Shown here piece after piece: positions 46,654 to 56,100 of a DNA stretch of 64,000 nucleotides; the stretch's first letter is position 1, and every line of letters begins with the position of its first letter. The notes beneath the pieces are model-generated. The model was not told the origin of the DNA and ran no database searches. It was given only the letters and a program-made list of their open reading frames with translations. Position numbers and translations under genes: made by a program. Source of the stretch: Peribacillus butanolivorans (lineage in GTDB: Bacteria; Bacillota; Bacilli; Bacillales; DSM-1321); the NCBI RefSeq assembly GCF_001273755.1, contig NZ_LGYA01000001.1, positions 1,322,857 through 1,386,856 of the forward strand. The letters run 5' to 3'.

Positions 46654-47149
46654 ATTATTACAGGTCAAGGTTGTAAAAGTCGGCATTGCAGATATGAATA
46701 TTGTAAAACCTCCCTATTCGATCCGTACTTCAGGTCTAGGATCATGTGTTGGAGTTGTGATTTATGATGAAAAAAAAGAGATTGCCGGTTTGGCTCACGT
46801 CATGTTGCCTGACTCTTCACTCGCTAAATCGGGACATATTAACGTTGCCAAATTTGCAGATACGGCGGTTAAGGAATTAGTGCAGCGCTTAGTAAAAGAA
46901 GGGGCAAGATTGATTTTTTTAAAAGCGAAGATGGCTGGCGGGGCACAAATATTTCAATTTGCCTCTAGAGGGGATTTCATGAGAATAGGGCCCAGAAATG
47001 TGGAAGCCGTCCGGAAAGAATTAGCAGACTTGCACATCCATGTTGTTGCTGAAGATGTGGGTGGGAATAGCGGTAGAACAATAGAATTTAATTCGAAAGA
47101 TTGTATGTTAAATATCCGGACCGTGAATAAAGGGACAAAAAACATATAA
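46646..47149 (+). CDS. cheD: Chemoreceptor glutamine deamidase CheD
   Basis: CheD deamidates receptor glutamines and activates CheC. The 167-residue protein has the catalytic Cys in [14 protein letters not shown], the His in [10 protein letters not shown] and the Thr-containing motif [14 protein letters not shown]. The ATG 46646 overlaps the end of cheC. Its deamidase work on receptors remains possible even though the window's CheB is damaged, which leaves methyl-group removal without an encoded enzyme here. Confidence 0.97.
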   Translation: MTELLQVKVVKVGIADMNIVKPPYSIRTSGLGSCVGVVIYDEKKEIAGLAHVMLPDSSLAKSGHINVAKFADTAVKELVQRLVKEGARLIFLKAKMAGGAQIFQFASRGDFMRIGPRNVEAVRKELADLHIHVVAEDVGGNSGRTIEFNSKDCMLNIRTVNKGTKNI

Positions 47150-47236
47150 TAAGGGATTACGACTTGTCAGAAAAAAGTGCAACTTGAAAATGACAGGAAC
47201 ACTTGCAATCAAAATATTGTTGCATCTAGAGCCTCG

Positions 47237-47265
47237 TTGGCCGTTTTGATTACAAAATGTATACA
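47237..47265 (+). promoter_or_regulatory. Weak internal promoter before sigD
   Basis: TTGGCC (47237-47242), a 17-base spacer and TATACA (47260-47265) lie in the 134-base gap between cheD and sigD. The match is modest. An internal promoter near this place is known from B. subtilis, which lends some support. Confidence 0.3.
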
Positions 47266-47283
47266 ATGTTAGGAGGAAGTCCT

Positions 47284-48051
47284 ATGTCTAATCTGACTAT
47301 CGGAGAGGAACAGTTATGCTGGAAAAATTGGATTGACTGCAGAGATCAACAAGCAGGGGACAATTTGGTTAAGAAATATATCCCACTTGTATCTTATCAT
47401 GTCCAACGCATTTCAGTGAGCCTGCCTAAAAATGTGAGCCGTGATGATATAAGGAGTTTGGGGATGATGGGGTTATTCAATGCCCTAGAACGTTTTGATC
47501 CAAAACGTGATCTGAAATTTGACACATATGCTTCATTTCGAATTCGTGGCGCGATACTAGATGGATTAAGGAAAGAAGATTGGCTCCCGCGAAGTGCTAG
47601 AGATAAAGCCAAGAAAATTGAGTCTGCGATCGAAAAATTAGAGCAGAAATACATGAGGAATCTTTCGCCAAATGAAATTGCATCTGAATTAAATATTCCG
47701 GAAGATGATGTATATGCTGCATTAAATGAAAATTTCTTTGCCAACGTTTTATCAATGGATGAGAATCCTCAAGAGCAAGATGATAAAGAAGGCACAAACT
47801 TTCATATTAAAGATGAAAAAGCAAATCTACCTGAGGAACATCTGTTAAGGAACGAACTGTATGTGGAACTAGCCAAAGTTATAGAAACACTTAATGAAAA
47901 GGAACAGTTGGTTTTACAACTTTTTTATAAAGAAGAGCTTACTTTAACCGAAATTGGACAAGTAATGAGCCTATCTACGTCGCGGATTTCTCAGATCCAT
48001 TCTAAGACGATATATAAACTAAGAAACGCAATGCAGGATAAAAAGAATTAA
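47284..48051 (+). CDS. sigD: RNA polymerase sigma factor SigD
   Basis: SigD drives late flagellar, chemotaxis and autolysin genes. The 255-residue protein has region 2 (YIPLVSYHVQRI, then LGMMGLFNALERFDPKRDLK and TYASFRIRGAILDGLRKEDW), region 3 (LSPNEIASELNIPEDDVYAA) and region 4 with the helix-turn-helix LTLTEIGQVMSLSTSRISQI. The ATG at 47284 follows TAGGAGGAAG; the upstream ATG at 47257 lies before that site. No damage is seen, so loss of motility by loss of SigD is not indicated. Confidence 0.98.
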   Translation: MSNLTIGEEQLCWKNWIDCRDQQAGDNLVKKYIPLVSYHVQRISVSLPKNVSRDDIRSLGMMGLFNALERFDPKRDLKFDTYASFRIRGAILDGLRKEDWLPRSARDKAKKIESAIEKLEQKYMRNLSPNEIASELNIPEDDVYAALNENFFANVLSMDENPQEQDDKEGTNFHIKDEKANLPEEHLLRNELYVELAKVIETLNEKEQLVLQLFYKEELTLTEIGQVMSLSTSRISQIHSKTIYKLRNAMQDKKN

Positions 48052-48466
48052 GCAGTAATATAGAGAGGGTAAAGGGGCATGGAGGCTGGGTTTCATATCA
48101 TGCTGTTACCTAAGTGCATAATAAATTGTCTGGAAAACTATTCCCATGGAGTTCTCTTGAGCAATATCACCCAGGTTAAATCGTCATGTGTTCGAAAATA
48201 GACCCTGTAAAAGGTATATAAATTACATAATATTCTATATTGGTGCCTGAAAGGGTAGATTGAGTTGTGTTTTGCCTCCCAATAGTAGAGTAAACCAGCA
48301 ATACTCTTCAAATCGCCAACAAAAAAATCCACTGCCCATTTCAGGTCCATCCAACTTAATTGGTTACGATGACGATAATACTGGCTAGTTCCTTGTTCAG
48401 TATTTTGAGTTGTAGGGTCAGAAAGAGTACTGTAAATGCCGTTTTTATAGAAAGGGGTGGGTTGTC
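48052..48466 (+). other. Gap between sigD and the next operon gene
   Basis: 415 bases inside an otherwise tightly packed operon. No + strand gene is recognised. On the minus strand a frame stays open for about 108 codons (48463 down to 48138) and has an ATG at 48350, but it lacks a ribosome site and any known motif. The gap may be a remnant of a lost operon gene; this is inference. Confidence 0.5.
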
Positions 48467-48790
48467 ATGAGTTTTAACGCGATCGAGATGCAAATTGCTC
48501 TTTCGAGAACCCAAGATGCAGGGAAAATCCAAGAGCAAAATCAACAAAAAAATTTAATCCAACAAGATCATGCTGCCCATCAAGTTCGAAAGAATCAAGA
48601 ACGGAAACTAAAGACTGTAGTTAGTGAAGAACAAAAGCTTCCCGCTCATTTTTATGAAAAAGAAGGGAATGCCGATAAATGGCAGTTTCTTAAAAAAGAT
48701 AGGCAGAAAGAAAATAAGAAAAAAACAATAACAACAGTGAAAAAAGATTCTCATCCGTATAAAGGAATCAGGATTGACTATTCGGGTTAA
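48467..48790 (+). CDS. Small hydrophilic protein of the fla/che operon
   Basis: A 107-residue soluble protein, very rich in Lys, Gln and Glu, with no membrane segment. The N-terminus MSFNAIEMQIALSRTQDAGK resembles a short conserved segment that I associate with hypothetical proteins next to swrB in other Bacillaceae operons. The middle (KIQEQNQQKNLIQQDHAAHQ) is a likely helix. The end has HPYKGIRIDYSG. The ATG has AAGGGGTGG upstream, and swrB starts 11 bases after the stop. The function is unknown. Confidence 0.75.
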   Translation: MSFNAIEMQIALSRTQDAGKIQEQNQQKNLIQQDHAAHQVRKNQERKLKTVVSEEQKLPAHFYEKEGNADKWQFLKKDRQKENKKKTITTVKKDSHPYKGIRIDYSG

Positions 48791-48801
48791 GGGGAGGCAC
48801 C

Positions 48802-49434
48802 ATGTTAGTGATTTTTATGTTTCTACTGTTTCTTTTAAACATGCTCACCATTTTCGCCGTTGTCGTTTTATATCTCCGTCAAAATCGTTTAACTAAGCTT
48901 GAAAAAGACCAAAAAGCCATCATAAGTGAGATGGAAGAACTTTTGTCTGGTTATTTAATGGAAATGAAGGAAGATAACGAGACGTTGGTAAAGACTTTTA
49001 CGAATTCAGTTGCATTAAAACCCAAGGGTGAGCATGAAGAACAAGAACGTGCGGTAGTGAAGAATTCCACGAGAGATAACGAAATCAAGCGAGAGAAAAA
49101 AATGTTGCCCGATTACAAAGAAGGGCGGCATATGGGAACAAAAAAGCAAGCTGCCGAAGCCTATAACAAAAAGCCAGAAGATAATGAGGAGCATAGATTT
49201 CCCTTAAAATCGGAAGATAGATTGGACCTTTCTTCAGAAGCCCCTTCTCTGTCCAACCAGGAGTATGAAAAAGAATTTTCAGGCATGTTACAGGTTGGAT
49301 TAAATGAATTATCATTAAATGAACAAGTAGAATATTTAGCGGATCAAGGCCATTCTATAGAAAAAATCGCAAAAAAATTAAATCGCGGCAAAACAGAAAT
49401 TGAACTTTTATTAAAGTTTCACATGAATAGATAA
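48802..49434 (+). CDS. swrB: SwrB-like swarming/flagellar assembly protein (YlxL, DUF6115 type)
   Basis: SwrB promotes assembly of the basal body and activates the export gate in B. subtilis. This 210-residue protein has one N-terminal membrane segment (about residues 2-25; IFMFLLFLLNMLTIFAVVVL), a charged coiled-coil region and a long acidic linker. The C-terminal helix-turn-helix-like end is VEYLADQGHSIEKIAKKLNR, then GKTEIELLLKFH. That end and the place between sigD and rpsB match SwrB. It is longer than the B. subtilis protein because of the linker. ATG 48802 follows GGGGAGG. Confidence 0.82.
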   Translation: MLVIFMFLLFLLNMLTIFAVVVLYLRQNRLTKLEKDQKAIISEMEELLSGYLMEMKEDNETLVKTFTNSVALKPKGEHEEQERAVVKNSTRDNEIKREKKMLPDYKEGRHMGTKKQAAEAYNKKPEDNEEHRFPLKSEDRLDLSSEAPSLSNQEYEKEFSGMLQVGLNELSLNEQVEYLADQGHSIEKIAKKLNRGKTEIELLLKFHMNR

Positions 49435-49441
49435 TTTTTGC

Positions 49442-49470
49442 TTGATAGTGTCGTATCATTATGATATATT
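49442..49470 (+). promoter_or_regulatory. Sigma-A promoter for rpsB
   Basis: TTGATA (49442-49447), a 17-base spacer and TATATT (49465-49470), each five of six to consensus. It lies directly after the swrB stop and about 115 bases before rpsB, leaving a leader of about 110 bases that could hold a regulatory fold. Confidence 0.65.
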
Positions 49471-49586
49471 ATGAAATGGTGTTAATACACACGCCCCGTG
49501 ATTCTAGCAGATGGTGCTGTTTAGACAGTTTCTGTATGAAAATGATCGGAGCGGAGGAAAAACAAAACCATTTAGGAGGAACTAAA

Positions 49587-50300
49587 ATGTCAGTCATTTC
49601 TATGAAACAATTGCTTGAAGCTGGTGTGCATTTCGGACACCAAACACGTCGCTGGAACCCGAAAATGAAGAAATATATCTTCACTGAGCGTAACGGCATC
49701 TACATCATCGACCTTCAAAAAACAGTTAAAAAGGTTGAGGAAGCTTATAACTTCGTTAAAGAACTAGCTGCTAACGGTGGAACTGTTCTTTTCGTTGGTA
49801 CTAAAAAACAAGCTCAAGAATCTGTTAAAGAAGAAGCTATCCGTTCTGGTATGTACTATGTAAACCAACGCTGGTTAGGTGGAACTTTAACAAACTTTGA
49901 AACAATCCAAAAACGTATTACTCGTCTTAAAGATATCGAAAAAATGGAAGAAAACGGAACTTTCGAAGTACTTCCTAAAAAAGAAGTTATCCAACTTAAA
50001 AAAGAATGGGATCGCTTAGAGAAATTCTTAGGCGGTATTAAAGATATGAAGACTCTTCCAGATGCGATCTTCGTTATCGACCCTCGCAAAGAGCGTATTG
50101 CTGTTGCGGAAGCACACAAATTACACATTCCACTTGTTGGTATCGTTGATACAAACTGTGATCCGGATGAAATCGATGTAGTTATTCCTGCGAATGACGA
50201 TGCAATCCGTGCTGTTAAATTATTAACAGGTAAAATGGCAGATGCTATCTTAGAAGCTAAACAAGGCGAAGAAACAGCAACTGAAACAACAACTGCTTAA
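49587..50300 (+). CDS. rpsB: 30S ribosomal protein S2
   Basis: S2 joins the 30S subunit late, near the mRNA exit, and binds S1. The 237-residue protein has the signatures [40 protein letters not shown] and [23 protein letters not shown] 49587 follows TTTAGGAGGAAC; upstream in-frame codons belong to the leader. The C-terminus is the usual Glu/Thr-rich tail. A strong terminator follows, and tsf has its own promoter. Confidence 0.98.
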   Translation: MSVISMKQLLEAGVHFGHQTRRWNPKMKKYIFTERNGIYIIDLQKTVKKVEEAYNFVKELAANGGTVLFVGTKKQAQESVKEEAIRSGMYYVNQRWLGGTLTNFETIQKRITRLKDIEKMEENGTFEVLPKKEVIQLKKEWDRLEKFLGGIKDMKTLPDAIFVIDPRKERIAVAEAHKLHIPLVGIVDTNCDPDEIDVVIPANDDAIRAVKLLTGKMADAILEAKQGEETATETTTA

Positions 50301-50329
50301 TAGGCAAAAAAGGTTGCTTAATTAGTAAG

Positions 50330-50373
50330 AAAAAAAGGTGATAAGAGGATAATGCCTTTTATCCCTTTTTTTT
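50330..50373 (+). terminator. Intrinsic terminator after rpsB
   Basis: GATAAGAGG pairs with CCTTTTATC across ATAATG, and an outer AAAAAGG pairs with CCTTTTT, followed by a further T-run. It is a long and strong hairpin. Confidence 0.92.
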
Positions 50374-50505
50374 GCACTAAATAAGCATACATAAATCCCG
50401 TGCGGATTTTTAAAAAACGTTACGGTTGATTTTCAGGGAATGAAGATAATATGACATCAGGGTTTTGTCCATAAGACTGACCGGCTGATGGTTTTTTGAG
50501 AATTT

Positions 50506-50514
50506 TGCTATAAT
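50506..50514 (+). promoter_or_regulatory. Extended -10 promoter for tsf
   Basis: TGCTATAAT is a perfect extended -10 element (TG, one base, TATAAT at 50509-50514). The -35 region (TGATGG at 50486) is weak, as is common for extended -10 promoters. It lies about 90 bases before tsf. Confidence 0.6.
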
Positions 50515-50603
50515 TTGTTGTTTTTATTGATAAAAACAAGTATTATCTGGCAAAATGGGTAAAGACTGAATAAACTGCATTTAATTTGAGGAGGATAAAT
50601 ATT

Positions 50604-51488
50604 ATGGCAATCACTGCACAATTAGTTAAAGAATTGCGTGAAAAAACTGGTGCCGGCATGATGGACTGTAAAAAGGCGCTAGTACAAACTGAAGGTGATA
50701 TGGAAAAAGCAATCGATTTCCTACGTGAAAAAGGAATTGCGAAAGCTGCTAATAAAGGAGACCGTATCGCTGCTGAAGGTTTAACTTCTATCGTTGTTGA
50801 AGGAAACCAAGCAGTTATCCTTGAAGTGAACTCAGAAACAGATTTTGTTGCTAAAAACGAAGGCTTCCAAGCTCTTGTTAAAGAATTGGCTGCATTCCTT
50901 CTTGCTAACAAACCTGAAAGCGTTGAAATTGCTCTTGAGCAAACAATGGAAAATGGAGCAAAAGTTGCAGATCATATCAATGCGGCAGTTGCTAAAATTG
51001 GTGAAAAATTAACTCTACGTCGTTTCCAAGTTGTTACAAAAACAGATAATGACGCATTTGGCGCATACCTTCACATGGGTGGACGTATCAGTGTGCTTTC
51101 TGTTCTTGAGGGTACAACTGATGCAGAGGCTGCTAAAGGCGTTTCAATGCATATCGCTGCAATTAACCCGAAATATATTTCACGTGACCAAGTGGATGCA
51201 AGTGAATTAGACCGCGAACGTGAAGTTCTTACACAACAAGCTCTTAATGAAGGTAAACCAGAAAAAATCGTTGCGAAAATGGTTGAAGGACGTATCAACA
51301 AATTCTACGAAGAAATCTGTGTGAACGAACAAGCTTTCGTTAAAAATCCAGATCAAAAAGTTGGACAATTCGTTGAATCTATAGGTGGAAAAATCCAATC
51401 ATTCGTTCGTTATGAAGTAGGCGAAGGTCTTGAAAAACGTCAAGAAAACTTTGCTGAAGAAGTAATGAACCAAGTTAAAAAAGACTAA
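50604..51488 (+). CDS. tsf: Translation elongation factor Ts
   Basis: EF-Ts exchanges GDP for GTP on EF-Tu. The 294-residue protein starts with the UBA-like domain ([20 protein letters not shown]) and the dimer/contact motif [20 protein letters not shown]. The C-terminal core carries [19 protein letters not shown] 50604 follows GAGGAGGAT; the ATG at 50586 is before that site. It is flanked by its own promoter and a strong terminator. Confidence 0.98.
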   Translation: MAITAQLVKELREKTGAGMMDCKKALVQTEGDMEKAIDFLREKGIAKAANKGDRIAAEGLTSIVVEGNQAVILEVNSETDFVAKNEGFQALVKELAAFLLANKPESVEIALEQTMENGAKVADHINAAVAKIGEKLTLRRFQVVTKTDNDAFGAYLHMGGRISVLSVLEGTTDAEAAKGVSMHIAAINPKYISRDQVDASELDREREVLTQQALNEGKPEKIVAKMVEGRINKFYEEICVNEQAFVKNPDQKVGQFVESIGGKIQSFVRYEVGEGLEKRQENFAEEVMNQVKKD

Positions 51489-51505
51489 TTGCAAGAAAAT
51501 GATTG

Positions 51506-51537
51506 AATAGGGAACACTCTAGTGTTCCCTATTTTTT
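51506..51537 (+). terminator. Intrinsic terminator after tsf
   Basis: AATAGGGAACACT and AGTGTTCCCTATT form a perfect 13-bp inverted repeat with a tight CT centre, followed by a T-run. Confidence 0.93.
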
Positions 51538-51608
51538 GAAATGTCATGAACTTTTGTTAGCAAATAACGGGATGAACGAACGAAAAGATTACATAGTTGG
51601 AGGTTTTC

Positions 51609-52331
51609 ATGAGTAACGCTAAATATAAACGTGTTGTACTAAAACTCAGTGGCGAAGCATTAGCCGGTGACGAAGGGTTTGGAATTAACCCTGCAGTAAT
51701 TAAATCAATTGCTGAACAAGTGAAAGAAGTAGCTGAACTTGATGTAGAAGTTGCTGTAGTTGTCGGTGGCGGAAACATTTGGCGCGGGAAAATCGGAAGT
51801 GAAATGGGCATGGATCGTGCTAATGCCGATTATATGGGTATGTTGGCTACAGTCATGAACTCATTGGCTTTACAAGATAGCCTTGATCAACTTGGAATTG
51901 AAACACGCGTCCAAACTTCCATTGAGATGAGACAAGTGGCAGAACCATACATTAGACGCCGTGCGATCAGACATCTTGAGAAAAAGAGGGTTGTAATTTT
52001 TGCAGCTGGTACAGGTAATCCTTATTTTTCAACGGATACTACTGCCGCCTTGCGTGCAGCTGAAATTGAAGCTGACGTTATCTTGATGGCGAAGAATAAT
52101 GTGGATGGCGTTTATAATGCTGACCCGGTTAAAGACAAAAATGCTGTGAAGTATGATGAACTTTCTTATCTTGATGTGATTAAAGAGGGATTAGAAGTAA
52201 TGGATTCAACTGCGTCCTCACTTTGCATGGACAATGATATACCATTGATTGTCTTCTCGATTATGGAAAAAGGTAATATTAAACGAGCGGTTTTAGGCGA
52301 AACGCTTGGAACAATTGTAAGGGGGAAATAA
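51609..52331 (+). CDS. pyrH: UMP kinase
   Basis: PyrH makes UDP from UMP with ATP and is essential for pyrimidine nucleotide supply. The 240-residue amino-acid-kinase fold shows [31 protein letters not shown] and [40 protein letters not shown] and the end [10 protein letters not shown] are typical. ATG 51609 follows TTGGAGG; an earlier ATG at 51597 falls too close to that site. frr starts three bases after the stop. Confidence 0.98.
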   Translation: MSNAKYKRVVLKLSGEALAGDEGFGINPAVIKSIAEQVKEVAELDVEVAVVVGGGNIWRGKIGSEMGMDRANADYMGMLATVMNSLALQDSLDQLGIETRVQTSIEMRQVAEPYIRRRAIRHLEKKRVVIFAAGTGNPYFSTDTTAALRAAEIEADVILMAKNNVDGVYNADPVKDKNAVKYDELSYLDVIKEGLEVMDSTASSLCMDNDIPLIVFSIMEKGNIKRAVLGETLGTIVRGK

Positions 52332-52334
52332 AAG

Positions 52335-52892
52335 ATGCCGAAACAAGTTATTTCAAATGCGAAAACGAAAATGGAAAAAGCCATTGGAGCTTACACACGT
52401 GAATTAGCCAGCATCCGTGCCGGCAGGGCGAATGCCTCGTTGCTTGATAGAATATCTATTGATTATTATGGTTCTCCAACCCCGATTAATCAGGTTGCTG
52501 GTATTTCTGTACCGGAAGCTAGACTTTTAGTGATTCAGCCTTATGACAAAACCGTCTTAGGTGAGATTGAAAAAGCGATTTTGAAATCTGACTTAGGTTT
52601 AAATCCTTCCAATGATGGATCAATCATCCGTATTGCCATTCCTGCGTTAACTGAAGAACGTAGAAAAGAGCTTGTGAAGGTTGTCAAGAAAGAAGCGGAA
52701 GAAGCGAAAATAGCAGTCCGTAATGTTCGTCGCGATGGTAATGACGATTTGAAAAAACTTGAAAAAAATGGTGAAATCACTGAAGATGATTTACGCGGCT
52801 ATGCTGATGACATCCAAAAGATGACTGATGGCAATATCACGAAAATCGATGAGATTACGAAAGATAAAGAAAAAGAAATTTTGGAAGTATAA
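52335..52892 (+). CDS. frr: Ribosome recycling factor
   Basis: Frr splits the ribosome after termination together with EF-G. The 185-residue protein mimics tRNA in shape. The signatures are [40 protein letters not shown] and the long-helix segment [20 protein letters not shown]. The start ATG 52335 is three bases downstream of the pyrH stop with AAGGGGGAAATAA in front, so the pair is an operon. Confidence 0.98.
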   Translation: MPKQVISNAKTKMEKAIGAYTRELASIRAGRANASLLDRISIDYYGSPTPINQVAGISVPEARLLVIQPYDKTVLGEIEKAILKSDLGLNPSNDGSIIRIAIPALTEERRKELVKVVKKEAEEAKIAVRNVRRDGNDDLKKLEKNGEITEDDLRGYADDIQKMTDGNITKIDEITKDKEKEILEV

Positions 52893-53286
52893 TCTCTTCT
52901 TAAAATATAAAATAAAGAGGGCCGAATCCATACTGGTCATGTCTTAGTTCTAACATATAGGTGTGCTAAAAAGAGAAAACTGTTATAATAAGGTTTCTCC
53001 GATAATGATTACGCCTTGAGTTAGTAAGCTGCATGCAAACGTTGGAGGTGGTCCTTTTTTGTATTTTTCATTGCAAATGATAAACTGTTTTTAGAAAAAA
53101 GAAGTGATAATTTCTCCCCTTCTGACTTCTAATTAAGAAATTTTTTTCATAATAATATGAGAACAAGTTTTTTTTTGATATTATAATAAAGATTCTGTTC
53201 TTTTTCGCAGAAAGCTTGATATACATAGAGCGCGAATATTTTTAACTTTGTAGAGAGATAAGTACAACCTAATGGGGGACTAACAT
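52893..53286 (+). other. Gap between frr and uppS
   Basis: 394 bases without a gene. It holds an extended -10 promoter at 52981-52989, a T-rich stretch with a weak GGA...TCC hairpin near 53043-53060, and another TATAAT at 53182-53187 with a poor -35. I see no riboswitch or T-box signature. Confidence 0.6.
52981..52989 (+). promoter_or_regulatory. Extended -10 promoter upstream of uppS
   Basis: TGTTATAAT is a perfect extended -10 element (TATAAT at 52984-52989), with no good -35. Transcription from here would give a leader of about 290 bases before uppS. Confidence 0.5.
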
Positions 53287-54060
53287 ATGTATTCACTATG
53301 GAAGCGTTTCGTTAAAAAAGATGCTTCTTCCGATGTAACAAATAGGATTCAGCATATTAAGAAGTTTGATGTTCCTCAACATATTGCCATTATTATGGAT
53401 GGAAACGGCCGTTGGGCCAAAAAGCGTGCACTGCCACGCGTGGCCGGTCATCATGAAGGAATGAAAACCGTTCGTAAAATTACGAAAGTAGCCAATAAAT
53501 TAGGAGTAAAAACATTAACCGTCTATGCGTTCTCCACTGAAAATTGGAAACGTCCGAAAAGTGAAGTCGACTTTTTAATGAAGCTTCCTCAGGAATTCCT
53601 CGGGACCTTTTTACCTGAGCTTATTTCTGAAAATGTAAGAGTAGAGACGATTGGCGACTTGTCTCTCATCCCGTCACATACTCAAAATGCCGTTAAACGG
53701 GCAATGGAAGATACTAAGAATAATGATGGGATGATTTTAAACTTTGCTCTAAACTACGGAAGCCGCGGAGAAATCGTAACCGCAGTGAATAGCATCGTTC
53801 ATGATGCTAAGAATGGTATAATAAAGGAAAATGTTTCGGAGGAAATACTTACAAGTTACTTAATGACTAAGCATTTGTCAGATCCAGATTTACTGATTCG
53901 CACAAGCGGTGAAATCCGTTTAAGTAATTTCATGCTATGGCAGGCGGCTTATACAGAGCTATGGTTTACAGATGTACTATGGCCGGATTTTAGTGAAGAG
54001 CATTTATTGCAGGCAGTTGAGGAGTATCAAAAGCGTTCACGAAGATTCGGTGGCGTTTAA
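53287..54060 (+). CDS. uppS: Undecaprenyl diphosphate synthase
   Basis: UppS extends farnesyl diphosphate with eight isopentenyl units to the C55 lipid carrier of wall synthesis. The 257-residue cis-prenyltransferase has the catalytic Asp38 in IAIIMDGNGRWAKKRALPRV, the motif TVYAFSTENWKRP, and the C-terminal DPDLLIRTSGEIRLSNFMLW. ATG 53287 follows TGGGGGAC. It starts the wall- and membrane-lipid group uppS-cdsA-dxr-rasP. Confidence 0.98.
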   Translation: MYSLWKRFVKKDASSDVTNRIQHIKKFDVPQHIAIIMDGNGRWAKKRALPRVAGHHEGMKTVRKITKVANKLGVKTLTVYAFSTENWKRPKSEVDFLMKLPQEFLGTFLPELISENVRVETIGDLSLIPSHTQNAVKRAMEDTKNNDGMILNFALNYGSRGEIVTAVNSIVHDAKNGIIKENVSEEILTSYLMTKHLSDPDLLIRTSGEIRLSNFMLWQAAYTELWFTDVLWPDFSEEHLLQAVEEYQKRSRRFGGV

Positions 54061-54085
54061 TGTAGAAGGCGAGGAAAATGGAATA

Positions 54086-54883
54086 ATGAAACAGCGAATT
54101 ATTACGGCGGTCGTTGCTGCCGCTATCTTCATTCCAATAGTTATTTTAGGGGGAATTCCCTTTTTACTGCTGGTTTATCTGCTAGCGTCCATTGGTTTGT
54201 ATGAACTGATGAAAATGAAAAATATGCGTGTGCTCTCTTTTGAAGCGATTCTTTCACATATCTTGTTATGGGTACTTTTACTACCCAATGAAAATACCGC
54301 TTTTTTAGCCAATATTAATTACGATAAAGTCCAAATTTTCTTAATGGGCGTTTTACTGCTACTTCTTTATACAGTCGTTTCAAAAAATCGTTTTACTTTT
54401 GATGACGCAGGCTTTTTAGTGATTACAATCCTATATCTAGGCATGGGATTCTACTATCTATTTGAAACACGTGATTCGTTGGGGCTGGGTCTGATATATA
54501 TCTTGCTTGCATTATTTACGATTTGGGCAACCGATTCAGGAGCATACTTTATCGGTAAGTCACTAGGTAAAAGAAAGTTATGGCCTGAAATCAGTCCAAA
54601 TAAAACGGTGGAGGGATTTTTCGGCGGGGTATTCTCCGCGTTGATAGTGGGTGTGCTATTTTATGTTTTCTCTTCCCTCGACTATACATTATTACAATTG
54701 CTATTGATTTCTTTAATCATTGCGATTTTCGGCCAATTGGGTGATCTCGTTCAATCGGCTTATAAACGTCATTATGGGGTAAAGGATTCAGGAAAGCTTC
54801 TTCCAGGTCATGGAGGAATTTTGGACAGGCTTGATAGTCTGATATTTATTTTACCGATTTTGCATTTATTGCATGTATTATAA
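54086..54883 (+). CDS. cdsA: Phosphatidate cytidylyltransferase CdsA
   Basis: CdsA makes CDP-diacylglycerol from phosphatidate and CTP for phospholipid synthesis. The 265-residue membrane protein has about eight membrane segments and the C-terminal family signature: DSGAYFIGKSLGKRKLWPEI, then SPNKTVEG, and SAYKRHYGVKDSGKLLPGHG with the metal-binding end GGILDRLDSL. ATG 54086 follows GCGAGGAAAATGG; the frame remains open further upstream, overlapping uppS, but that part is a shadow. Confidence 0.97.
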   Translation: MKQRIITAVVAAAIFIPIVILGGIPFLLLVYLLASIGLYELMKMKNMRVLSFEAILSHILLWVLLLPNENTAFLANINYDKVQIFLMGVLLLLLYTVVSKNRFTFDDAGFLVITILYLGMGFYYLFETRDSLGLGLIYILLALFTIWATDSGAYFIGKSLGKRKLWPEISPNKTVEGFFGGVFSALIVGVLFYVFSSLDYTLLQLLLISLIIAIFGQLGDLVQSAYKRHYGVKDSGKLLPGHGGILDRLDSLIFILPILHLLHVL

Positions 54884-54932
54884 TACAAATAAAGGCATAG
54901 GCAAGTGTTATATAAATTAGGAGATGAACAAT

Positions 54933-56093
54933 TTGAAATATATCAGCCTTTTGGGTGCAACAGGTTCGATTGGCCAACAAACAGCGGATGTAGTGAGGGC
55001 TCATCCTGATCAATTCAAAATAGTGGCGCTTTCAGCTGGGAAAAATATAGAATTGGTCAGAACTTACATACAAGAGTTTGAACCGAAACTTGTTTCAGTA
55101 CAGACTAAAGAGGATTATCATCTTTTAAAAAGTGAATTCTTCAGCAAAAAAGATATCGAGTTCATGTACGGAGATGAAGGACTGACCGCTGTTGCTGTTT
55201 ATGATCAAGCTACAATATTAGTCAATGCCGTCATCGGAAGCGTAGGACTCTATCCAACTTTGCAGGCAATCAAGGCTAAAAAGGATATTGCAATCGCTAA
55301 TAAGGAGACATTAGTGACTGCAGGTCATTTGGTCATAAATGAAGCTAAAAAAGCTGGAGTTAGATTACTCCCTGTTGATAGTGAGCATTCAGCGATTTTC
55401 CAGGCGTTACAGGGCGAAAAGGAAAAGAATATCGAACGTCTAGTCATTACTGCATCAGGCGGCAGCTTCCGGGATCGTACCCGAGAAGAATTGAAAGGTG
55501 TTACGGTGGAAGAGGCGCTAAATCATCCGAACTGGTCGATGGGCGCTAAAATTACGATAGATTCAGCTTCGATGATGAATAAGGGGTTGGAAGTAATTGA
55601 GGCCCACTGGCTTTTCGATCTTTCATACGATAAAATTGATGTATTGTTACATAGGGAGAGTATCATCCACTCCATGGTTGAATTTCATGATTCTAGTGTG
55701 ATTGCCCAACTGGGCACACCAGATATGCGCGTACCGATTCAATATGCCCTTACTTATCCTGACCGTCTACCACTCGTGGGGCGTAAACGTCTGAACTTGG
55801 CTGATGCAGGAAAACTTCATTTTAGCGATATGGATTTCACCAGATATCCTTGTTTGCAATTTGCCTATAAAGCAGGTAAAATGGGCGGAACAATGACAAC
55901 CGTGTTGAATGCAGCCAATGAAGCAGCAGTAGCTGCATTTTTATCTGGAAAGGTATCATTCCTGGAAATTGAGACTTTGATTGAAAAAGCGCTGAATCAG
56001 CATTCTGTCATAACACTTCCGGATTTAGAAACCATTCAGGAAGTAGATTTAATGACAAGGCAGTATATAGAATCTTTAGTGAAAGATAGGTGA
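54933..56093 (+). CDS. dxr: 1-deoxy-D-xylulose 5-phosphate reductoisomerase
   Basis: Dxr makes methylerythritol phosphate with NADPH, the first committed step to isoprenoids and so to the UppS substrate. The 386-residue protein starts with the NADPH motif [43 protein letters not shown] and SGGSFRDRT are catalytic and metal-binding regions; [20 protein letters not shown] is also typical. I prefer TTG 54933, nine bases after AGGAG; ATG 54924 touches that site directly. Confidence 0.97.
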   Translation: MKYISLLGATGSIGQQTADVVRAHPDQFKIVALSAGKNIELVRTYIQEFEPKLVSVQTKEDYHLLKSEFFSKKDIEFMYGDEGLTAVAVYDQATILVNAVIGSVGLYPTLQAIKAKKDIAIANKETLVTAGHLVINEAKKAGVRLLPVDSEHSAIFQALQGEKEKNIERLVITASGGSFRDRTREELKGVTVEEALNHPNWSMGAKITIDSASMMNKGLEVIEAHWLFDLSYDKIDVLLHRESIIHSMVEFHDSSVIAQLGTPDMRVPIQYALTYPDRLPLVGRKRLNLADAGKLHFSDMDFTRYPCLQFAYKAGKMGGTMTTVLNAANEAAVAAFLSGKVSFLEIETLIEKALNQHSVITLPDLETIQEVDLMTRQYIESLVKDR

Positions 56094-56100
56094 CCGGAAC

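Noticed and set aside
48138..48463. Open minus-strand frame after sigD
   Set aside because: No credible start or ribosome site and no family likeness. It is kept as a finding about the gap but not called as a gene.
52893..53286. Possible T-box or other riboswitch before uppS
   Set aside because: No AGGGTGG-type antiterminator motif and no strong hairpin with T-run in the right place; only promoter-like elements were seen.
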